Assembly (NCBI RefSeq): GCF_024213555.1
Contig: NZ_JANAVO010000010.1
Location: 158,192-222,191 of the forward strand
Source: Allokutzneria sp. A3M-2-11 16
Lineage (GTDB): Bacteria > Actinomycetota > Actinomycetes > Mycobacteriales > Pseudonocardiaceae
DNA length: 64,000 bases
Direction of reading: 5' to 3'
The translations under genes and the position numbers were made by a program. Below, one piece after another: positions 50,812 to 57,889 of the stretch (its first letter is position 1; each line of letters begins with the position of its first letter). The notes under the pieces were generated by a model, which did not search any database, was not told where the DNA came from, and worked only from the letters and a program-made list of their open reading frames with translations.

Positions 50812-52236
50812 ATGGACCAGCCGACGAAGGCCGACGCCGTGCCCGAGGAAAGGGTCGAGGAAGGGCCCGAGGACCGGGCGCCGGACCCGTTCGTCGTCGC
50901 CCTCGCCAACGCGTCGCTGCTCAGCGCCGGTTATCTGGCGCTGGGGCGGCGCAAGCTCGCCGTCGCCACCGGGCTGGTCACGATCGCCCTGCTGGCCCTG
51001 CTAGTCACCGTCTTCCGCACGTGGTGGTTCGACGCGATCGTGCTGCTCTGGTGGGCTGGCCTGATCTGGCACGGTTGGTTCCTGGCAGGCGGTCGCGGAC
51101 CGCGCCCGGCGCTGCTTGCGCTCACCCTGCCGGTGCTGCTCGTCGTCGGGCTGATGCGCTTCGACGCCGCCAGGATCGAGGGAACCGTCGCCGAGGCCCG
51201 CGCCGCCGGCGACTGCGCGCGAGCGGTGAACACCTTGGAGCAGCTCTGGTTCGGCCATCGGCTGGTCGACCCGGCGGTGATCGTCCGCGGCGCGCTGACC
51301 GACGAGGCGTGCCGCCGCGCGCGGACGGCCAAGGACAAGCTCACCCTCGCGTTGACCGGGCGCACCGACGTGCTGAAGGAAGGCTTCGACGGCCTCGCGT
51401 TCGTGCTCGCCGAGTTACGCGGCCACGAGAAGATCGTCGACGTTGTCCTTGACGGCTTCCTCGCCGGGCTCCCCGCGAAGAACCCTTGCCACACCGCCGT
51501 TGTCACCGACTGGCTGCGCGAGCGCAAACCGGCTGGCAACGCGCTGGACCGCTCCTCCGCCGTCGTCGCGCGGACCGCGCCCGCGGCGCTCGTCGCGTGC
51601 GGCGACGAGCTGATGACCGCCAAGGACTGGCAGCGCGCGAGGCAGCGTTTCCAGCAGCTCCTCGATCTGTATCCAGGGCACGAACTGACCGCCAAGGCCC
51701 AGGAAGGCGTCAAGCAGGCGACGCTGGCCATGGAGCTGGCGAACGTGCGCGGCCTGCTGCGCGGATCGGTCGGCTCACAGCCCGCGTACTGCGCCCGGCC
51801 CGCGCAGTACAGCGGCGCCCCGGCCTACGGCAAGGGGACCAACCGCGCGTTGATCTACGGCAACAGCGAGTACGCGAACAAGCTCCCCGCCGAGTGGAAG
51901 GCCGGGGACGCCGCCGACGCCGTGCTGGTGGTCTGCGCGGGTTCGACGGAGTTCGGCGCCGCCGTCCGGAGCTGCCCGTACCAGAGCAAGCTGAACCCGC
52001 GCATCCCCGTCCAGGTCACCTTCCACAAGATCGTGATCCCGGTGAAGGCCTACGAGCTGCGCACCGGCAAGCAGGTGACCGACACCAAGATCGAGATCGA
52101 CGGCAGCACCTGCCCCCGGGTCCTCACCTACACCCGCTCCCGCCTGCTCGCCGACATCGGCCCGCCGTCCCAGGTGCACGTCATCGCCCCCGACTCCACC
52201 GTGCACGCCGCCTTCGGCTCCTTCATCAACCAATGA
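50812..52236 (+). CDS. Membrane protein with soluble C-terminal TPR-like region
   Basis: A 474-aa protein. The acidic N-terminus is followed by three hydrophobic segments (about 35-52, 58-88, 94-112). After them a ~200-residue helical TPR-like part has Cys in AGDCARAVNTLEQLW and ALVACGDELMTAKDWQRARQRFQQLL. The C-terminal ~120 residues have further Cys (PAYCARPAQY, VVCAGSTEF, RSCPYQ). I do not recognise a family. It is convergent with the DinB gene across the nested palindrome. Confidence 0.75.
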   Translation: MDQPTKADAVPEERVEEGPEDRAPDPFVVALANASLLSAGYLALGRRKLAVATGLVTIALLALLVTVFRTWWFDAIVLLWWAGLIWHGWFLAGGRGPRPALLALTLPVLLVVGLMRFDAARIEGTVAEARAAGDCARAVNTLEQLWFGHRLVDPAVIVRGALTDEACRRARTAKDKLTLALTGRTDVLKEGFDGLAFVLAELRGHEKIVDVVLDGFLAGLPAKNPCHTAVVTDWLRERKPAGNALDRSSAVVARTAPAALVACGDELMTAKDWQRARQRFQQLLDLYPGHELTAKAQEGVKQATLAMELANVRGLLRGSVGSQPAYCARPAQYSGAPAYGKGTNRALIYGNSEYANKLPAEWKAGDAADAVLVVCAGSTEFGAAVRSCPYQSKLNPRIPVQVTFHKIVIPVKAYELRTGKQVTDTKIEIDGSTCPRVLTYTRSRLLADIGPPSQVHVIAPDSTVHAAFGSFINQ

Positions 52237-52266
52237 CCGGCTATCAGTGACCGCCGAAGTCCACCA

Positions 52267-52375
52267 GTCTTCAAGTACAACGAACCCCCTCTCAAACAGT
52301 CGCTAACCGCCTCATACCCAACGGGAATGAGGCGGTTAGCGACCGCTGGGGGTGGGGTCCGTAGTACTTGAAGAC
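52267..52375. repeat. 109-bp symmetric nested palindrome
   Basis: Outer arms of 12 bp (52267-52278 and 52364-52375, GTCTTCAAGTAC type) enclose two 20-base segments that only partly pair, then perfect 17-bp inner arms (52299-52315 and 52327-52343, GTCGCTAACCGCCTCAT) with an 11-base loop. Spacing is exactly symmetric. It lies between two convergent genes, so it may be a terminator or a small palindromic mobile element. Confidence 0.88.
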
Positions 52376-52393
52376 CGCCCAACGGCCGAGCGC

Positions 52394-52906
52394 TCAGACG
52401 CCGGTGACGCCGTCGACGCGCTCGCGGATGAGGTCGGCGTGGCCGTTGTGCCGCGCGTACTCGGCGATCATGTGCGTGTAGATCCAGCGCAGGCTGAACT
52501 CGCCGCCGCGGAACGAGCCCGTCTCGCCCAGCTCACGAGCCGCGCAGTTGGCCCGCGCGGCGGCGATCTCCGCCTCCCAGGTGGCGCGCGCGGAGGCGAA
52601 ATCGACCTCGTCGGAGAGCTCGAACCCGCCGTCGTGGCCATCCGCGTTCCCGGCGCCCGGGTAGATCGGCGGGGCGTCCTCACCGGCGAGCACGCGGCGG
52701 AACCAGTTCCGCTCCACCTCGGCCAGGTGCTGCACGAGGCCGAGCAGGGTGATCGTGGACGGCGGAACGGACGCGGTGCGCAGCTGCTCCTCGGTCAGCC
52801 CTTCGCACTTCAGCGCGAGGGTGACGCGGTAGAAGTCGAGCCAGCCCTCCAGCGTCGTGCGCTCATCGGCGGTCAGGGGCGGCATCGGGCGCTCGGTCAT
52901 CGTCAC
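52394..52906 (-). CDS. DinB-family (DUF664-type) protein
   Basis: A 170-aa four-helix-bundle protein. Metal-ligand His are in LVQHLAEVERNWF and TRHNGHADLIRERVDG-like HMIAEYARHNGHADLIRE (segment YARHNGHADLIRE). Members of this group are thiol-dependent (mycothiol) transferases or unknown. The start overlaps the remnant of an ArsR-type gene. Confidence 0.9.
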   Translation of the reverse strand: MTMTERPMPPLTADERTTLEGWLDFYRVTLALKCEGLTEEQLRTASVPPSTITLLGLVQHLAEVERNWFRRVLAGEDAPPIYPGAGNADGHDGGFELSDEVDFASARATWEAEIAAARANCAARELGETGSFRGGEFSLRWIYTHMIAEYARHNGHADLIRERVDGVTGV

Positions 52907-53126
52907 CCCGACATGATGCGTGCAGCCGGACGCAGCAGTGGCCCGGGGTGGGTTCCAGGCGCGCGGTGAAGCCCGTCGCGGCGAGCCCTTCGAGCAGCCC
53001 GTTCAGCAGGTGCAGGTTCATCCCGCACACCATCTCGGTGTGGCGCTTGGCCAGGCTGTGGAACGGGCAGTTGCCGAGCGCTGTCACCCCGCCCGTCCTC
53101 CTCGGTTCGAACCCGTGCCGCTCCAA
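52863..53126 (-). pseudogene. C-terminal fragment of an ArsR-like regulator
   Basis: The 87-residue reading frame matches only the C-terminal half of a family of actinobacterial HTH regulators: GFEPRR, NCPFHSLAKRHTEMVCGMN and PTPGHCCVRL, with the conserved Cys set. The N-terminal HTH is missing; upstream the sequence changes abruptly to unrelated plus-strand remnants at 53134. The 3' end overlaps the DinB gene start. It is most likely a truncated, inactive copy. Confidence 0.7.
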
Positions 53127-53133
53127 TGCGTCG

Positions 53134-53290
53134 TGACCTCGACGTTGCAGGGGCTGCTCCGCGAGGATCTGCGGTCGCGGCAGGAGTTCTTCACGCTGGC
53201 GGGAGTCGGGTCGTGACCGCCGTGATCGTCGGCGCCGGGCTCACCGGGGCAAAGGCGGCGCAGACGTTGCGCGCAGTGGGCGACGGCTGA
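53134..53290 (+). pseudogene. Remnants of a two-gene junction (unknown ORF end + FAD-oxidoreductase start)
   Basis: A reading frame ending at 53216 (LREDLRSRQEFFTLAGVGS) overlaps as GTGA with a frame from GTG 53213 that reads TAVIVGAGLTGAKAAQTLRAVG and stops at 53290. The latter is the FAD-binding GxGxxG start of a ferredoxin-reductase-like flavoprotein cut after 25 residues. The overlap style shows this was an operon, now deleted on both sides. Confidence 0.6.
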
Positions 53291-53312
53291 TCCGCTGCGG
53301 TGAGCGGATCTC

Positions 53313-53930
53313 CTAGCCCTGGCGGCGTTCCCACAGCACGCCACCGACACGGCTCAGGATGGCGACGATGACGGCGATCAGCGCCGTCTGGCGTGATCCG
53401 CTGCCGTCGGTGACGGTGTTCGCCGGAACCGGGTCCACCCGCAGCAGCGGATCGTAGGTGATCTCCAACCGCTGCCCGGGTTCCGCGGCGCGCGAGTGCA
53501 GGGTCATCGTGTCGATCGGTCCGGCGTCGCAGCGGAGCCGGTGGTCGTAGTAGATCGTCGTCGTGGTCGACCACGTGCCGTCGGAGTCGTAGTGCGACCG
53601 GGTCTCGACGCGCCGGTCCACGGTCACCACGTCGCAGGTGGTGCGCACACCGCGTTCGTGCAGCGCGGTGTCGGCGCTGCTCGACGAGAGCGCACCCATC
53701 GCGATCATCGACGCGACCATCCCGGCGAACACCAGGAAGGGGCTCGCCGCCAACGCGATGCCCGCCAGCCACGTGATCCCGGTCAGCACCAGCAACACTA
53801 CGCCGAGGGTCGTGGTCCAGCCGTCGTCGGCCCCGTACGCGTCGAGGTGCTTCGAGGCCGCGAACACCCCCACCAACAGCAACGGTTGGCCGATCGCGAC
53901 GACCAGGTTCAGGGAGAGTCTGTCCAGCAC
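53313..53930 (-). CDS. DUF3592-like membrane protein
   Basis: A 205-aa protein with three N-terminal hydrophobic segments (about 8-26, 38-60, 62-80), a soluble ~100-residue domain, and a last segment near 183-198. The soluble part has the DUF3592 look: ERGVRTTCDVVTVDRRVETRSHYD, STTTTIYYDHRL and GQRLEITYDP (segment GQRLEITYDPLLR). A Ser-rich loop precedes it. The function is unknown. Confidence 0.72.
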   Translation of the reverse strand: MLDRLSLNLVVAIGQPLLLVGVFAASKHLDAYGADDGWTTTLGVVLLVLTGITWLAGIALAASPFLVFAGMVASMIAMGALSSSSADTALHERGVRTTCDVVTVDRRVETRSHYDSDGTWSTTTTIYYDHRLRCDAGPIDTMTLHSRAAEPGQRLEITYDPLLRVDPVPANTVTDGSGSRQTALIAVIVAILSRVGGVLWERRQG

Positions 53931-54020
53931 TCGTCAAGGATGGACCCTCTCCCGGACGGCGGTCCCCCAAGTCGGGTGTTTGCCCGGCAGCGGCCGAGAC
54001 CCCTGTGCGAGCCTGAGCCC

Positions 54021-54554
54021 ATGCGTGCCACGGCTCTGGCCGTTCTCCTGGCCACGGCGTTCACCCCCGCGCCGAGTGTTCCGGCTTATTCTTGCGCCCC
54101 AACGGAATCCCATTACTACTCGGGGGACCAACGCTCGCGGCTCGGGCTTCGGCTGTGCGTGAGCGTCGACGGTGCGCAGGTCCTCCGCGCGACGACCTCC
54201 CTCACGGTCGAGTACCGCGACGACTCGGGCTGGCACTTCGAGCAACCGGCCCGCGTCGCGTTCATGAGCGCCCAGGTCGACGGCCAGACCAGCGTCGTCG
54301 AGCGCAGCACCGGGCACCGGTGGGCGTTCTCCTGGAGCCACGTCGTCACGGAAGCGCGCACCGGCCCCGTCGACGTGGCGTCGACAGCCGGTGGCCTCAC
54401 GCTCCGCCCGCGCGAGTCGTACACGGTGCGGTGGGACATCGTGCACAAGATCGGCGGCTACTGGCGTGAGCGCGAAGCTCCCGCGCACAGCTACCAGGTC
54501 TGGATTCCGCGCTACGGCGAGGAAGGGCCGTCGATCACCGTCGTCACCAGCTGA
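54021..54554 (+). CDS. Secreted protein of unknown function
   Basis: A 177-aa protein with a signal peptide of about 22 residues (MRATALAVLLATAFTPAPS). The mature part is beta-strand rich with two Cys (YSCAPTESHYY, LRLCVSVDGAQ), probably one disulfide, and ends YQVWIPRYGEE. No family was recognised. It overlaps the convergent LysR gene by about 43 bases. Confidence 0.65.
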   Translation: MRATALAVLLATAFTPAPSVPAYSCAPTESHYYSGDQRSRLGLRLCVSVDGAQVLRATTSLTVEYRDDSGWHFEQPARVAFMSAQVDGQTSVVERSTGHRWAFSWSHVVTEARTGPVDVASTAGGLTLRPRESYTVRWDIVHKIGGYWREREAPAHSYQVWIPRYGEEGPSITVVTS

Positions 54555-55417
54555 CTGCTCGCGATCTGGACGAAGCGCGCGATCCACGGCGCGGTCGAGC
54601 CCGCGGGCCACGCGATCACCGTCGTGTACGGACTCGCGTCGAGCACCGGCCGATAAGCGATGTCCGGCCGCGGGTTGTGCTCGGCCAGCGACGACGGGAT
54701 GAGGCCGACGGTCTGGCCGAGCGCCACGTTCTCCAGCAGCTGCGAGCTGTCCCGGATCTCCGGGCCGTGCGTGGGCAGGTCGTAGTCGCGGCCAGCCCAG
54801 TACACGCGCTCGGCCGGGGTGGCGTCGGGCCACTGCGGCATCGGCAGGCCGACGAGATCGCGGCAGCTGAGCGTCGCGCGGCTGGCGAGCTCGTGCCCCG
54901 CGGGCAACGCGGCCACCCGCGGTTCGCTGTACAGCGGCTCGGTGTCGAAGCCCGCGTACTCGGCGGGAGAACCGATGAAGGCCAGGTCGGCGCGTCCGTC
55001 GCGGAGCATGGCGGCCTGCTCGCCGTAGCCGCTGACGACGACCTCCACCTGCTCCGCCCCGGGCAGTTCCGCGTAGCCGCGGACGATCCGGCGGAGCAGC
55101 TCGGTCGCCACCCCGGCCTTCGCGGTGACCACCACGGACGGCGTCGACCGGCCCGCGCGGCGCGTCCGGTGCACGGCCGCCGACACCGCGTCGAAGACCC
55201 GCGAGGTCTCGGCGAGCAGGGCGTGCCCGGCCGGGGTGAGCGCGACCTGGCGGGTGTCGCGGACGAACAGCTGGACCCCGATGCGGCGTTCGAGCTGCCG
55301 GATCGCCCTGGACAGCGGCGGTTGCGCGATGCCGAGCCGGGTGGCCGCCCTGGAGAAGTTGAGCTCGTCGGCGACCGCCCGGAAGTACCGCAGCTCCCGC
55401 ACCTCCACGTCATCCAT
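54512..55417 (-). CDS. LysR-type transcriptional regulator
   Basis: A 301-aa LTTR. The wHTH is at residues about 8-67 (LRYFRAVADELNFSRAATRLGIAQPPLSRAIRQLE; segment FSRAATRLGIAQPPLS), and the effector-binding domain follows. Divergent from the SDR/SnoaL unit, it has a perfect ATACCC-CGA-GGGTAT dyad over its own start codon, consistent with autoregulation and control of the SDR gene. Confidence 0.93.
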   Translation of the reverse strand: MDDVEVRELRYFRAVADELNFSRAATRLGIAQPPLSRAIRQLERRIGVQLFVRDTRQVALTPAGHALLAETSRVFDAVSAAVHRTRRAGRSTPSVVVTAKAGVATELLRRIVRGYAELPGAEQVEVVVSGYGEQAAMLRDGRADLAFIGSPAEYAGFDTEPLYSEPRVAALPAGHELASRATLSCRDLVGLPMPQWPDATPAERVYWAGRDYDLPTHGPEIRDSSQLLENVALGQTVGLIPSSLAEHNPRPDIAYRPVLDASPYTTVIAWPAGSTAPWIARFVQIASSQLVTTVIDGPSSP

Positions 55418-55430
55418 ACCCCGAGGGTAT
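55416..55430. promoter_or_regulatory. LysR-box dyad over LysR start
   Basis: The perfect 6-3-6 palindrome ATACCC CGA GGGTAT contains a T-N11-A core and overlaps the LysR start codon, 58 bases before the SDR start. It fits a LysR autoregulatory site. Confidence 0.6.
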
Positions 55431-55487
55431 AAGCACGGACCGAACCGGTCTTTCCCCCGGGCCGGGTTCCGCTGCTGAAGTGGGGGC

Positions 55488-56216
55488 ATGAGCGAAGAAG
55501 TCGCGCTGGTGACCGGCGCGAACAAGGGGATCGGCAAGGAGATCGCGCGTGGCCTGGCCGCCGAGGGGATGACCGTCTACCTGGGCGCGCGCGATCCCGA
55601 ACTCGGCAGGCTGGCCGCCGAGGACATCAAGGGCGACGTCCGGGTCCTCCGGCTCGACGTGACCGAGCAGTCCACAGTGGACGACGCGGTGGCCGCGATC
55701 GACGCGGAGCACGGGCGGCTCGACGTGCTCGTCAACAACGCGGGCGTGGTCGTCGAATGGGGCGTCGCGGTGCCCGAGGTCCCCGCCGACCTGCTGCGGC
55801 GGACCTACGAGATCAACGTGTTCGGCGTCGTCGCGGCGACCCAGGCGTGCATCCCGCTGCTGCGGCGAGCACCGGTGGGACGCGTGGTCAACGTGTCCAG
55901 CCCGCTGGGCTCACTGACCCTGATCAGCGACACCGACGGCCTGATCTCCGAGCGCGGCCTGCTCGCGTATAGCTCGTCGAAGGCGGCGCTGAACGCGATC
56001 ACCCTGCTGTACGCGAACGCGTTGCGGCAGGACGGGATTCTCGTCAACGCGGCCAATCCCGGCCTTGTCGTGACCGACCTCAACGCCGCGTCCACGTTCC
56101 CCCGCGGCGAGCGGACCCCCGCCGATGGCGCGGTCGCGCCGCTGCGGCTCGCGCTGCTCGGCGCGGACGGCCCGACCGGCGTGTTCTGGGGCGATGACGA
56201 CGTGGTGCCGTGGTGA
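55488..56216 (+). CDS. Short-chain dehydrogenase/reductase
   Basis: A 242-aa classical SDR: TGANKGIGKEIA, NNAGVVVEWG, catalytic Ser in NVSSPLGS and the YSSSKAALN motif. GANKGIG and an Arg after the second strand (YLGARDPE) point to NADPH and a carbonyl-reductase-like enzyme. It overlaps the upstream end of the SnoaL-like gene region and is co-transcribed with it. Its regulator is probably the divergent LysR. Confidence 0.92.
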   Translation: MSEEVALVTGANKGIGKEIARGLAAEGMTVYLGARDPELGRLAAEDIKGDVRVLRLDVTEQSTVDDAVAAIDAEHGRLDVLVNNAGVVVEWGVAVPEVPADLLRRTYEINVFGVVAATQACIPLLRRAPVGRVVNVSSPLGSLTLISDTDGLISERGLLAYSSSKAALNAITLLYANALRQDGILVNAANPGLVVTDLNAASTFPRGERTPADGAVAPLRLALLGADGPTGVFWGDDDVVPW

Positions 56217-56233
56217 ACGGCGGAGAAGGAAAC

Positions 56234-56611
56234 ATGAGCGAAGCGAACAAGAAGACCGTCCAGGACTTCCTCAACCTGGCCTTCAACGACAAGCGGCCCG
56301 AGGAGGCGGTCGCCGCCTACCTCCACCCCGACTACGTCCAGCACAACCCGCACGCCCCGGCCGGGCGCGCGGGCTCCGGGGAGTTCCTGAGCGGCTTCGT
56401 CGGCCAGTTCCCCTTGCTGCGCCTGGAGTTCAAGCGCGTGCTGGCGGACGGGGACCACGTGATCACGCACTGCCACATGCGCCCGACCCCCGACAGCCGG
56501 GGCTCCGCCGTCATCGACATCGTGCGCTTCCAGGACGGCAAGATCATCGAGCACTGGGACGTCGTCCAGGACATCCCCGAACACCCCGCCAACCCCAACA
56601 CGATGTTCTAG
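56234..56611 (+). CDS. SnoaL-like / ester cyclase-type protein
   Basis: A 125-aa protein starting at ATG 56234 with GGAGAAGGA upstream; GTG 56210 is less likely. NTF2-like fold: VQDFLNLAFNDKRPEEA, HPDYVQHNP, HVITHCHM and IDIVRFQDGKIIEHWDVVQDIP (segment FQDGKIIEHWDVVQ). This matches small SnoaL/NTF2-like proteins often found next to SDR enzymes. The palindromic repeat at 56626 lies just after its stop. Confidence 0.88.
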   Translation: MSEANKKTVQDFLNLAFNDKRPEEAVAAYLHPDYVQHNPHAPAGRAGSGEFLSGFVGQFPLLRLEFKRVLADGDHVITHCHMRPTPDSRGSAVIDIVRFQDGKIIEHWDVVQDIPEHPANPNTMF

Positions 56612-56625
56612 CCGCACTCCGTTTT

Positions 56626-56688
56626 CCCGTTTCGTACTCATAACGGCCTTTGGGAGCGCTCTCTTCGCGGCTTTGAGTACGAAACGGG
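56626..56688. repeat. Palindromic intergenic repeat, copy B
   Basis: Arms 56626-56646 (CCCGTTTCGTACTCATAACGG type) and 56671-56688 (TGAGTACGAAACGGG) match the arms of copy A at 4370; 15 bases pair perfectly. The loop CCTTTGGGAGCGCTCTCTTC is the reverse complement of most of copy A's loop, so the two copies are inverted relative to each other. It lies 15 bases after the SnoaL-like gene. Confidence 0.82.
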
Positions 56689-56747
56689 ATTAGCCCGACC
56701 ACCCCGGCCGACGAAGTGGGGGGTGCGGGTCGCGATGTGCGGGAATT

Positions 56748-57776
56748 CTAGCTGCTGGGGCGGAGCGCGGTGGAGGCGCGGACGACGAGTTCGGGGGAGA
56801 AGACCACCTGCTTGTGCCGGTGCTCGGCGTCGTCGCCCGCGGCCTCGGCGAGCAGCAGCTCCGCCGCGGTGCGGCCGAGGAGGTGGCGGGGCTGGCTGAC
56901 CGAGGTCAGCGGAACCGCCGCCGCCTCGGCGAACTCGATGTCGTCGTAGCCCACGATCGCCAGGTCGCCCGGCACGTCCAGGCCGAGCCGCACCATGCGC
57001 TGCAGCAGCCCGAGCGCCAGCAGGTCGTTCGCGCAGAACGCGGCGGTCGGACGGCGGGAGGTGGGCAGCCCGGCCAGGCGCTCGCCCGCGCGGCGGCCCT
57101 CGGCCACGTTCAGCGCGGCGGTCTCCAGCACGACCAGCTCGGCGCCGGGGACCGCGGCCACCGCGGCGCGGGCACCGGTGAGCCGGTCCGCGGCCTGGCC
57201 GATGGTCATCGGCCCGCCGATGTAGGCGATCTTGCGGTGGCCCGCCTCCAGCAGGTGCGTCGCTGCCAGCTCCCCGCCCGCCACGTCGTCCACGGTCACC
57301 GAGCAGAAGTCCGGCCCCGCGTCGCGGTCGACCACCACGACCGGGATGCCGCGCCCGCGCACCCGCTCCAGGCGATCAGTGGCGTTGTCCGTCGGGGTGA
57401 TCAGGATGCCCTCGACCCGTTGCTGCTCCAGCATGTCGAGGTAGAAGTCCTGCCGCCCGCCGTCCTCCCGGCTGTTGCACAGGAACACCGCGAGCCCGGA
57501 CGCCTCCGCCGCGTCCTGCACGCCCTCGGCGACGTCGGTGAAGAACGGGTTGCCGGAGTCCAGCGCCACGTAGGCCAGGGTCCTGCTGTGCCCGGAACGC
57601 AGCTGGCGCGCGGTCTCGTTGCGGACGAAGCCGAGCTGTTCGATGGCGGCGCGCACGCGGTCGCGGGTCTGCACGCTGACCCGGTCCGGCTTGTTCAGGA
57701 CGTTGGAGACGGTGCCGAGCGAGACCCCGGCGCGCGCGGCGACGTCCTTCATGCTCGGTGTTCCCGGACCCGCCAC
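56748..57776 (-). CDS. LacI-family transcriptional regulator
   Basis: A 342-aa LacI-type repressor starting at GTG 57776 (AGGGGG upstream); an internal ATG near residue 9 is also possible. HTH: MKDVAARAGVSLGTVSNVLN with the hinge. The periplasmic-binding-like core follows (LAYVALDSGNPFFTDVAEG, GILITPTDN, VVVVDRDAG, AFCANDLLALGLL). Divergent from the GH78 gene with an operator-like TTGAAACGTTCCAA between them; it probably responds to rhamnosides. Confidence 0.93.
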   Translation of the reverse strand: MAGPGTPSMKDVAARAGVSLGTVSNVLNKPDRVSVQTRDRVRAAIEQLGFVRNETARQLRSGHSRTLAYVALDSGNPFFTDVAEGVQDAAEASGLAVFLCNSREDGGRQDFYLDMLEQQRVEGILITPTDNATDRLERVRGRGIPVVVVDRDAGPDFCSVTVDDVAGGELAATHLLEAGHRKIAYIGGPMTIGQAADRLTGARAAVAAVPGAELVVLETAALNVAEGRRAGERLAGLPTSRRPTAAFCANDLLALGLLQRMVRLGLDVPGDLAIVGYDDIEFAEAAAVPLTSVSQPRHLLGRTAAELLLAEAAGDDAEHRHKQVVFSPELVVRASTALRPSS

Positions 57777-57856
57777 GTCGCCCCCTGAATCCTGAAACGT
57801 GCGCAACAGCCGCTTGTTGACGGTCGCCCGCCGCCATCGTAGCGTCACAGGCAGGA

Positions 57857-57872
57857 TTTGAAACGTTCCAAC
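57857..57872. promoter_or_regulatory. LacI-type operator before GH78 gene
   Basis: TTTGAAACGTTCCAAC, a CG-centred near-palindrome (6 of 7 arm positions match), 17 bases ahead of the rhamnosidase start. A half-similar site, CTGAAACGTGCGC, lies at 57792, close to the LacI start. Both fit LacI-family control. Confidence 0.65.
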
Positions 57873-57889
57873 ATGCTGGAGGCGAGTTC

